NCBI GenBank assembly: GCA_020053015.1
Contig: JAGVNY010000069.1
Span: 1 to 39,402 of the forward strand
Length of the DNA: 39,402 nucleotides
Direction of reading: 5' to 3'
Source: Candidatus Zixiibacteriota bacterium
GTDB taxonomy: Bacteria; Zixibacteria; MSB-5A5; JAABVY01; JAHJOQ01
Shown here: positions 33,501-39,402 of the stretch, piece by piece
Layout: every line of letters starts with the position of its first letter
Numbering within the stretch: position 1 is the stretch's first letter
The notes under the pieces: generated by a model
The model's input: only the letters and a program-made list of their open reading frames with translations
What the model was told of the DNA's origin: nothing
Databases searched by the model: none
Program-made: the position numbers and the translations under genes

Positions 33501-35133
33501 AACGGCGAGAATCGGGACGGACCTGAAATGCATATTCCTTTACGATCCGAATTACCCGAATAACTGTCCCAGAACCCCCAGCAATACGGGGATTCTCATA
33601 AACTCGTCAGGTAGTATCTGGGAACCGCTTGACGGTGACGACATCTATGATGGGTATGAGAGTTTCGGGTTGAGTGCCTTCTGGATGGAGGTTTACCGTG
33701 TTAGTATGCTCATCGCTCGGTGCCCGATAGAGGTCGAGGTTGCGACCTCAATTGGCGACTATATCTCGAAGGACTCAGTCTCGAGACCGGGTCTTACTTA
33801 CTCCACAACGACCGCATTTGACGACGATGGCGATTCCATTCAGAAGGTTCTCTATTTCGGACTGGACTATCCGCAAGCTGCGTACTCAATACGAGTTGTC
33901 CCTCATGATACAGCAAGCGAGGACTCAAGAGTCACACTGCTGTTTGTTTCATCTGGTGATGTCACGGTGCTTGCGGACAGCGTTGCCGTACGGGAAATAC
34001 CGCAAGAAGGTTACTTCTTCTCCACCCTCGACACCGGCTCCGTCTCCGGAATCGTCTCCTCGAATGCCACTGGCCTTCTCGGAATCCCGGTTGACCTGTA
34101 CGATGAAGGCGGCTCAATCGTAGCGTCCACAGTGACCGATGAGGCGGGACAGTACTGTTTCGCGGGACTGAACAACGGAGACTATGCGTTATCAATCTCG
34201 ACTCCTCTGGGATACCAAGCCGACCAGGAAACAAGGCAGATTGAGGTCAAAGGACTACCCCACACGATCAACTTCGAACTGACCAAGCTCCAGATTACTC
34301 CGGCACCGCGCACACGTGGGTACTGGGCTAATCAACTTCTGAAAGCCATGCAGAACAAGCCGCAAGATTACAATGTCGGTCATTTCGCGCAGTTTGCCGG
34401 TCTCATCAATCAGCACTTCAACCAGAATGAGATCAACCCTGTCGACTTCTTCTCAGTGCCTCAACCTGCCTCGCGGCAGGATAGTCTGATGGCGCTGAAG
34501 ACGCTGTTGCACATGATGGGTGACTGTCAGGAACCATTCCTGAAGCGGTTAGCTAAGGCACAGTTGATGGCCCTTATGCTCAACGTAGTCTCCGGAAAGC
34601 TCAGCCAGACTGAAGCAATCACGGCAGATGGTAACACTGTGAGCCAAGTGGTCACCTACTGCGACATGTTGGTGAACGATGAGATTGACGTTCCCGATGA
34701 CGGTGGCCCCGGACATGGCAGCCCGTGGTGCCGGTATATCCGTGCCGATTTTGTCCTCACTTTCGTCAACTTGCATCTGCAGGTGCCGGCGTGGTTGATT
34801 CCGAATGACGTGATTCAGATCACGTACCGTCAGGCTGCCGAGCTGAACATGCCAACGGATTTCTCACTCGAGCAGAATCACCCGAATCCGTTCAACCCGT
34901 CAACCGAGATCAGCTTCAGCCTGCCGGTGACCTCGCAGGTGCGGCTCGATGTCTTCAACATCATGGGCCAGAAGGTGACTGCGCTTGTCAATGGTAGTTT
35001 GCCCGCCGGCAAGCACAACGTGACTTGGAACGGGAAGTCATCGGCTGGCGAGACGGTGGCATCCGGAGTCTACTTCTACAAGATTGAAGCAGCAGGATTC
35101 ACTGATGTGAAGAAGATGCTGCTGATGAAATAG
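30520..35133 (+). CDS. Giant secreted multidomain protein (LamG, GH43-like propeller, papain-like fold)
   Basis: ATG 30520 has AGGAGGAG upstream and opens a signal peptide ending near 'IRAEA'. The 1537 residues appear to hold, in order: an N-terminal beta-sandwich (25-215), a GH32/43-like propeller (225-505, 'YWMYYGADDG', 'YYMLYAGNGTGYGLGLASS'), a LamG domain (530-750), a papain-like cysteine domain with Cys881 ('PHCSGMAWANEF'), His988 ('GGHAVQAYR') and Asp1009 ('YDPNYP'), a carboxypeptidase-regulatory-like domain (1172-1250), an unrecognised helical domain from 'TRGYWANQLLKAMQ', and a C-terminal FlgD-like/sorting domain nearly identical to that of the dockerin protein. It is probably a surface or secreted protein acting on carbohydrate or protein; no substrate can be assigned. 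Confidence 0.88.
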   Translation: MGRFVGILVAVLVALQPIRAEADVIFEDDFVGATINWTKWEVYDTRECSDEVSSVTQNDHLIVDINPTNDNCGHLGVISALDFLDYTDNVSYEVDFWTTSFRNWQDQPINIRTPIGEVAYNNPSGWWLVWISPSGSQQWIKPDLGQVYDRLFRVKLALVDGDLQFWISTDGGGYELLHTVPNGSYGLPYVPSGKVILSQSDRGPSYFDNLVVTASGSGVEYPETWYKSPCNPVFTASGNPSYPTVVHTGGTYEYIMYFDKYSPPQHIEWATSDDAVNWTEQGALITPGMNGEFNWHDISISQVLYNENTGEYWMYYGADDGTPSWRAIGLATSPDAVTWDDQGEVFSVGSGTWDSYSVGSPQVIWDESAGLYYMLYAGNGTGYGLGLASSTDGYSFTRVGTAPVISPGSGSDFDANGVHRVDAFFEENGKYVCYYSGRNSSNSWAVGKAEATSVAGPWTKLGRTLYATEPWEGNSIGWCSVLDVNGVRTAYYQSTNYRVGIAQFEDMGSECIVASPEPQDCQPQADYQSPYAPDDCTVGLWPADEGSGTDVIDASGGGSNGTLYGVGWGTHVESTTDFGGCLVFDDHDSAKVSLTNTGFITGSHTIEAWVKPAVTNVTQTVLCLYSSSQQVQIPIIVHDDGKVSFRVCGTGSQWDEIKGTTSLQPGAWYHVAGVWDQSTHEMSVYVNGQEENSKVLSYSPTTLRNGTFDFGKMWTEQTVPNGAALYFSGSIDEVRISNVARTSNPQPDDDCGPTTAFHESKFSYLGGYPAVTFQCHSDDRQSGGSPISGAEYFWDVDPGQGRGIPLDPEDGSFDSPHELLSAIDIDLRSLGSEEHILSIRSRDEVGNWGAIVSEAVQTTSSRFDPLTDGFNFKNWGIIPHCSGMAWANEFLWRLESPIPDNDIALLPPDAECPDRTSRPPELSPTWVLINIFQWGFLPEGAKENLRIRLKWFLDRSEWIRTQYNEVQDLLESGYNGIMYLVRSGPGGHAVQAYRTARIGTDLKCIFLYDPNYPNNCPRTPSNTGILINSSGSIWEPLDGDDIYDGYESFGLSAFWMEVYRVSMLIARCPIEVEVATSIGDYISKDSVSRPGLTYSTTTAFDDDGDSIQKVLYFGLDYPQAAYSIRVVPHDTASEDSRVTLLFVSSGDVTVLADSVAVREIPQEGYFFSTLDTGSVSGIVSSNATGLLGIPVDLYDEGGSIVASTVTDEAGQYCFAGLNNGDYALSISTPLGYQADQETRQIEVKGLPHTINFELTKLQITPAPRTRGYWANQLLKAMQNKPQDYNVGHFAQFAGLINQHFNQNEINPVDFFSVPQPASRQDSLMALKTLLHMMGDCQEPFLKRLAKAQLMALMLNVVSGKLSQTEAITADGNTVSQVVTYCDMLVNDEIDVPDDGGPGHGSPWCRYIRADFVLTFVNLHLQVPAWLIPNDVIQITYRQAAELNMPTDFSLEQNHPNPFNPSTEISFSLPVTSQVRLDVFNIMGQKVTALVNGSLPAGKHNVTWNGKSSAGETVASGVYFYKIEAAGFTDVKKMLLMK
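34861..35133 (+). repeat. C-terminal sorting cassette, second copy (first copy 25284-25556)
   Basis: The last 90 or so codons of the two secreted genes encode nearly the same sequence ('GKSSAGET', 'SGVYFYKIEAAGFTDVKKML' in both), and the DNA past the stop keeps 'GGAAACG' and 'GGGGAT' before a hairpin. This suggests a duplicated or homogenised cassette. Confidence 0.7.
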
Positions 35134-35160
35134 CATCGGAAACGCCCGGGGATTGACAAA

Positions 35161-35185
35161 GGGGTCAGGCGCTCTGCCTGACCCC
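35161..35185 (+). terminator. Perfect hairpin terminator between convergent genes
   Basis: GGGGTCAGGC-GCTCT-GCCTGACCCC has a 10-bp perfect stem and 5-base loop, 28 bases after the stop of the giant secreted gene. No U-run follows on the plus strand; on the minus strand TTTGTC follows. It can serve either convergent gene. Confidence 0.7.
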
Positions 35186-35562
35186 GATTGATGAGAGAAG
35201 ATCCAAGCACCATCGCAATTGCGCGAGGTTAATGTGCTGTGGCTCATATGACGGTAGTCGTGAGGACCGCTCCCTCATAGGCCTGCCAGCGTTGTGCTGG
35301 TTTCGTTCTCGGTGAGGAATTGTCAGCAATCCGTGCCGCCGCTGAAGCAAAGACATTCAGGAAGCACACAGATAGCACCGTCCGCAAGGTCTTAACACCC
35401 GAAGCAGATGTTCTTCATTGGGAAGACGAGTCACTCATGCAATTGATATGTGACGCCGGAGAACCCGCACACCAGAACAGCATGAGCTGGCTGAATCGAA
35501 TTTGTTCGATCACAAACGGCACGGCCATCGAGAAATGCAGAAGATCGGAGGCTGTTTCGGAA
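35186..35562. other. Intergenic region, no gene supported
   Basis: About 375 bases separate the hairpin from the end of the minus-strand repeat protein. The ORF at 35320..35871 is a shadow of that protein. I see no RNA gene or further repeat here. Confidence 0.5.
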
Positions 35563-37404
35563 CTACCCGCCTTCGCCATTTGTCACCCGAAGAATTGTGC
35601 CATTCATTCCTACGACACTGCCCTCATCTGGACCAATGAACGAGGTTCCATACAGATGGTTGCTTGTCTCGTTCGTCTGTTTCACCCATTTCTGACCGCC
35701 GTTCGTTGTACGGAGGATGGTTCCATTCTCCCCAACGGCTGTTCCTGTATTCGCGTCCGTGAACGATACTCCATAGAGATAGTATCCAGTGGCAATTGTC
35801 TGACGAACCCATGTCCGTCCGCCATCTGTCGTCCGAAGGATAATTCCACCACCGCCCACTACAATCCCTGAATTAGCGTCGGCAAATGATATACCAGAAA
35901 GCCGGTTGCTTGTCCCGCTCGTCTGACGAACCCATGTCACTCCACCGGAACTTGTTTTGAGGATAGTGCCATATATGCCTACGGCCGCTCCTACATTCGC
36001 ATCCGTGAACGATACGCCGAAAAGCTGGTTGCTCGTTCCACTTGTCTGCCTGACCCATGTGTCGCCGCCGTCCGTTGTCCGAAGGATAGTGCCGGCATCC
36101 CCTACGGCTGCTCCCGTAGACGCATCCGTGAACGACACGCCATGGAGATCATCACTCGTTCCGCTTGTCTGACTAACCCAAGTCGCTCCGCCGTTCGTCG
36201 TCCGAAGGATAGTGCCACTATTCCCTACGGCTGTTCCCGTAGACGCATCCGTGAATGACACGCAACGGAGATCATTGCTCGTTCCGCTTGTCTGACTAAC
36301 CCAAATCGCTCCGCCGTTTGTCGTCCGAAGGATAGTGCCACCATTCCCCACGGCTGTTCCCGTGGATTCATCCGTAAACGACACGCCATAGAGATCATTG
36401 CTCGATCCGCTTGTCTGAGTCACCCATGTGTCGCCACCGTCTGTCGTCCGAAGGATAGTGCCACCATCCCCTACAGCTGTTCCCGTAGACGCATCCGTGA
36501 ACGATACACCATGGAGATCATTACTCGTTCCGCTTGTCTGACCAACCCAAGTCGCTCCGCCGTTCGTCGTCCTAAGGATTGTGCCACCATCCCCCACGGC
36601 TGTTCCCACAGACGCATCCGTGAACGATACGCCATTGAGGTCATTACTCGTTCCGCTTGTCTGACTAACCCAAGTCGCTCCGCCGTTCGTCGTCCGAAGG
36701 ATTGTGCCACCATCCCCCACGGCTGTTCCCGTAGATGCATCCGTAAACGATACGCCACGAAGGTCACTGACAGTCCCACTCGTCTGACTTGGCCATGTCG
36801 TTCCACGGTCGGATGTCCGAAGAATGGTTCCTCTGTCCCCAACAGCTGTTCCCGTGTCCGCGTCTGTGAAACACACGCCCAGGAGCCAGTTGACGGTTCC
36901 GCTTGCTTGACTAACCCACATCGAGCCCGAAGTTGTCGTGCTGAGTATCGTGCCACTGGACCCAACGGCAGTTCCAGTAAGCGCATCTGTAAACGATATG
37001 CTACGGAGGTCGTTGCCTGTTCCGCTTGTCTTCTTGGACCATGTCGCGCCGCCATCCGTTGTTCGAAGAATAGTGCCGCTATTGCCCACTGCCGTTCCCA
37101 TGTTTGCAGAGGTGAATGATACACTGTAGAGACTGTTGCTCGTTCCGCTCTTCTTCTTAACCCAAGTCTCGCCGCCGTCTGTCGTCCGTAGGACAGTGCC
37201 GCAATCGCCAACGGCTGTACCAGTATTTGCCTCCGCGAACGAAACGCTGCGAAGACGGTTGCCCTGTGGTAAGGGGTTCTGCCAATACCATTCTGGCGGA
37301 TTCGACAACGGTTGTGGACTTACGGAGTTCTTGGAACAAGCGCAAAAAAGAACCATCACGACAAGGCCAGTGAAAGCTCCGACGAATCCTACTCTCTCAC
37401 GCAG
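35563..37404 (-). CDS. Exported YCF48/BNR-type repeat protein, likely lipoprotein, CTG start
   Basis: The protein has 14 repeats of 41 residues ('GTAVGDGGTILRTTNGGATW' core), the last one partial, which should fold as a sialidase/YCF48-like beta-propeller or solenoid. Proteins of this type are exported and often bind other proteins or surfaces; none of the catalytic residues of true sialidases are evident. The start is proposed as CTG 37404: AAGGAGG lies 6 bases upstream, an in-frame stop lies just before it, and it gives a proper signal peptide ('RERVGFVGAFTGLVVMVLFCAC') whose cysteine could be lipidated. The ORF-track start (GTG 37359) has no ribosome site and a clipped signal. It is 613 residues, with no operon partner. 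Confidence 0.85.
   Translation of the reverse strand: MRERVGFVGAFTGLVVMVLFCACSKNSVSPQPLSNPPEWYWQNPLPQGNRLRSVSFAEANTGTAVGDCGTVLRTTDGGETWVKKKSGTSNSLYSVSFTSANMGTAVGNSGTILRTTDGGATWSKKTSGTGNDLRSISFTDALTGTAVGSSGTILSTTTSGSMWVSQASGTVNWLLGVCFTDADTGTAVGDRGTILRTSDRGTTWPSQTSGTVSDLRGVSFTDASTGTAVGDGGTILRTTNGGATWVSQTSGTSNDLNGVSFTDASVGTAVGDGGTILRTTNGGATWVGQTSGTSNDLHGVSFTDASTGTAVGDGGTILRTTDGGDTWVTQTSGSSNDLYGVSFTDESTGTAVGNGGTILRTTNGGAIWVSQTSGTSNDLRCVSFTDASTGTAVGNSGTILRTTNGGATWVSQTSGTSDDLHGVSFTDASTGAAVGDAGTILRTTDGGDTWVRQTSGTSNQLFGVSFTDANVGAAVGIYGTILKTSSGGVTWVRQTSGTSNRLSGISFADANSGIVVGGGGIILRTTDGGRTWVRQTIATGYYLYGVSFTDANTGTAVGENGTILRTTNGGQKWVKQTNETSNHLYGTSFIGPDEGSVVGMNGTILRVTNGEGG
35570..37260 (-). repeat. Intragenic 123-bp tandem repeats (14 units)
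   Basis: The repeat protein gene is built of 123-base units. Units in the middle (about 36100-36760) are almost identical at DNA level, those at the ends are diverged, which points to recent internal duplication. It produces many false ORFs in the other frames. Confidence 0.85.
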
Positions 37405-37934
37405 GCTGGACCTCCTTGCTCACACTTCTGCTCGAAATCGGAAAACTGACGTCTGCGAATCAATCGATTGGGATCGTGAAGTCAAGCTCTTTTATGGTCG
37501 GAATCTCCAGAGGATCAGAACGTTTCAGGGTTTTGCTGAACTCTGTGATCTCGGAGTCAGCAGGCGAACGAGGGTGACTTCTATGCTACGAGCGAATTCT
37601 TCGATTCTTGTGGATCCGTGTGGGAAAGCGCGAGGATTAGCTGAATTAGACAGTAATCAGTGGCTTGGGAGGGTTGGGATATCCGGTGGAGACTCAGGGC
37701 AAGCCGGGCTTCGTCGCACGCCGTTTTGCGGTTGCCAGAGCCATACTTGGTAGCTTCATTTCTTCCGTTCATCTTTGTGCAATATCCCAAGCCGGAGATA
37801 GTCAGGCACAGGTCGGCCAGCAACAATTGGCTGCGCGACGGTAGAAGCACTTCCCAAACCTCGTAACGCACTGATACACAGTCGCAAACTATCCGGTGAT
37901 CTCTCGAACGCCGCACAAGTGGGACTCGAAAACC
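37405..37934. other. Intergenic region, no gene supported
   Basis: About 530 bases between divergent genes. The ORFs listed here (37581..37916, 37756..37998, 37889..38233 and 37660..37866) have no recognisable motif or ribosome site. No RNA gene or mobile element end is seen. Confidence 0.5.
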
Positions 37935-37963
37935 TTGACAGAGCTGATCGTGTTCCGTAATAT
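37935..37963 (+). promoter_or_regulatory. Strong sigma-70 promoter
   Basis: TTGACA (37935-37940), 17 bases, TAATAT (37958-37963): the -35 box is consensus and the -10 box is close to it. It points at the truncated exported protein, with a leader of about 120 bases. Confidence 0.7.
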
Positions 37964-38093
37964 ACTGTCAAGTCGTTTTCGGTTTTGTTGACTATCAAGA
38001 TCAGCTGGTTGGCTGAAAGAAGTTGTCTGGAGAGTTTCCCGCTGAGAGTGGGGACCTTGAGAATCGTGATGGCAATCTGAAGGCTTTGGGGTC

Positions 38094-39402
38094 ATGTTCG
38101 TCGTAGCCTTGACATGTCTGATGCTGTTTGTGTCTTCCAGCTGTTTAGCGGGGTCGCTTGGCAATCTGTGGAAAGGGATTACCACTAAGCTGGAAGTCCG
38201 AACGGAGACTGTCGAAGGTGGAACAACGACCAAGCCCTTGGACGTCGATGGTGATGGAAATGATGAGCTATTTTGCTTTTCGCCAAAGATCTTCTATCTT
38301 CTTTCGCTTGATCATTGGAAGTACATGCACTCGTATTGGAATGACAAGCTGTGGAAGGCATTCCCGCTCAATTTCGATGGAGATAGTCTACCTGACTACG
38401 TCTGTGCAGAAGAAGACAGTACTTCATTCAGACTGAGGGTAATCACAGGCGTTGACCTGATCAGCAGTTCAGGATCGATCAAGGAACCGCAGTTAATCTG
38501 CGAGAAGCGGATCGAATGGATTGGTGGTGAACCTGCGGGACAACTGAGCCCTTTCGCAACCTACGATGTTAATGGCGACGGTTCTCTGGATCTGCTTTGT
38601 ACAACTGCGACTGGCGGGTTTGCGAAGCAGCCGCGCGGCATAGTGGCAGTTGATGGGGCGAACGGATCTGAGTTATGGCACAACTACTTCGGACCTTGGC
38701 CGAAAGATCCTCGTTTATCCGATATCAACGGAGACGGGATGCCAGAAATCGTGCTTGTGGGACATTCGGTGTCCAACGGCAGCGAGGCCAATGGGATCAG
38801 CGATTTCACATGCCTTCTGATGGCGATCAACCTCCGCGGTGAGTTCTTGTGGAAGCCGTTCGAGTTGGGAGGGGGTCTCACGAGAGCGTATTACGACCTG
38901 CTTTATAATCCCACGAACGGAGACTCCGACATAGTTGTTGCCACCTTGTCTCAGGATGCTTCTGCTCCGGAACAGCGGATCGTAAGAATCTCAGGGAGTC
39001 ATGGTGAGGTCAAGTTCTGGGGTGGCAGCTCGGAAGGCTTTTCTTCCGTGAGAGTGGTGGATGACTGGGATTCAGACAAACCAGCTGTTGCCGCAGCCAC
39101 TGTTGACGGAAAGATAATGATCTTGAGTGGTGAGCTGCATCTTCTGAGGACATACACCTACGCTGCCGACATTGAGCTCAATCTATCGACTCCGGTGGAC
39201 GTTGACGACGACGGCAGCCTTGAACTACCAGTGCTTACGGCTGACAACTCGTTCTTGTTTTTGAATTCAAAGGTGGAACCTGTAGTCGGGAGCCATATTG
39301 CTGATCGCCTATGGAGCATCGCACCTGTGAGAACACGTGATGGTAACGGCCACAAGTTTTTGGCAAGATGCATGCAGTCTGCTTATATCACCCATGTGGT
39401 GC
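38094..39402 (+). CDS. Exported FG-GAP/VCBS-like repeat protein, cut by the window end
   Basis: The frame is open from ATG 38094 to the window end (436 codons, no stop), so it is absent from the ORF track; an in-frame TGA at 38067 limits the start. The N-terminus is hydrophobic ('MFVVALTCLMLFVSSC') and includes a lipobox-like 'VSSC', though without the usual basic residues. Calcium-binding-like propeller motifs recur: 'DVDGDGNDELF', 'DVNGDGSLDLL', 'DINGDGMPEIV', 'DVDDDGSLELP'. This matches the sensor half of the kinase at 19532 in style, so the missing part may carry a membrane segment and a kinase, which is a guess. Confidence 0.8.
   Translation, partial: MFVVALTCLMLFVSSSCLAGSLGNLWKGITTKLEVRTETVEGGTTTKPLDVDGDGNDELFCFSPKIFYLLSLDHWKYMHSYWNDKLWKAFPLNFDGDSLPDYVCAEEDSTSFRLRVITGVDLISSSGSIKEPQLICEKRIEWIGGEPAGQLSPFATYDVNGDGSLDLLCTTATGGFAKQPRGIVAVDGANGSELWHNYFGPWPKDPRLSDINGDGMPEIVLVGHSVSNGSEANGISDFTCLLMAINLRGEFLWKPFELGGGLTRAYYDLLYNPTNGDSDIVVATLSQDASAPEQRIVRISGSHGEVKFWGGSSEGFSSVRVVDDWDSDKPAVAAATVDGKIMILSGELHLLRTYTYAADIELNLSTPVDVDDDGSLELPVLTADNSFLFLNSKVEPVVGSHIADRLWSIAPVRTRDGNGHKFLARCMQSAYITHVV

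Noticed and set aside
36471-37211. ORFs in other frames of the repeat gene (246-aa minus, 202-aa plus)
   Set aside because: They exist only because the repeat unit length is a multiple of three and carries no stops in those frames.
35570-37260. CRISPR-like array of repeats
   Set aside because: The 123-base units are in frame, encode 41-residue protein repeats, and have no spacers.
37581-38233. Minus-strand ORFs of 111, 80 and 114 aa
   Set aside because: No motifs or ribosome sites, and they cross the strong plus-strand promoter at 37935.

Overview
The window looks like a chromosomal contig from an uncultured FCB-group bacterium, and Candidatus Zixibacteria is my best guess. The guess rests on the large secreted protein with dockerin repeats of the 'DDIVYLIHYVF' type, the shared C-terminal 'NHPNPFNPSTEISFSLP' FlgD-like/sorting domain, and several FG-GAP-like propeller sensors. 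This is family-style recognition, not a database result.

Layout. (1) 1-6084: chromosomal genes. On the minus strand are an HMA metal-binding protein, a rubrerythrin-like protein and a ferritin. On the plus strand are a hybrid histidine kinase, a PEBP (YbhB-like) protein and an MscL channel with a C-terminal zinc ribbon. (2) 6085-about 18.1 kb: a genomic island abutting the 3' half of a tRNA-Arg(UCU) gene. Reading back from the tRNA, all on the minus strand, it holds a frame-disrupted serine recombinase whose reading frame runs into the tRNA, a small XRE regulator, a tyrosine recombinase with two small partner genes, an interleaved inverted-repeat element, a QueC-like PP-loop enzyme, a 259-aa protein starting Met-Gly, and an EcoEI-like type I restriction-modification operon (hsdR-hsdM-hsdS). 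(3) 18.27-19.34 kb: a divergent HTH-nucleotidyltransferase/HEPN pair with a promoter carrying two identical-arm palindromes. It may be the outer part of the same defence island. (4) 19.5-23.2 kb: a propeller-sensor histidine kinase and an NtrC-type sigma-54 response regulator. (5) 23.2-35.1 kb: two large secreted proteins with near-identical C-terminal domains. They flank a three-gene set made of an unrecognised 360-aa protein, a zinc-finger anti-sigma-like protein and a membrane protein with a degenerate Lon-like protease domain fused to an extracytoplasmic propeller. (6) 35.5-37.4 kb, minus strand: a lipoprotein-like YCF48/BNR repeat protein with 14 repeats and probably a CTG start. (7) 38.1 kb to the end: a truncated exported FG-GAP-like protein behind a clear sigma-70 promoter.

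How the genes work together. The island combines integration and excision functions (two recombinase classes) with defence functions: type I restriction, a QueC-like/Met-Gly pair that resembles the core of 7-deazaguanine-linked defence systems without the canonical Qat partners, and a HEPN/MNT toxin-antitoxin pair. Outside the island, the sigma-54 regulator and its kinase lie directly upstream of a secreted dockerin protein that has a sigma-54-like promoter and an upstream palindrome, so a local signalling-to-secretion circuit is plausible. The two best candidates for undescribed systems are the QueC-like/Met-Gly pair (9860-12467) and the zinc-finger/Lon-like/propeller cluster (25913-30192).

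Limits: no searches or alignments were run. Domain boundaries are approximate, and the right end of the island could not be located because no copy of the tRNA 3' end was seen elsewhere in the window.
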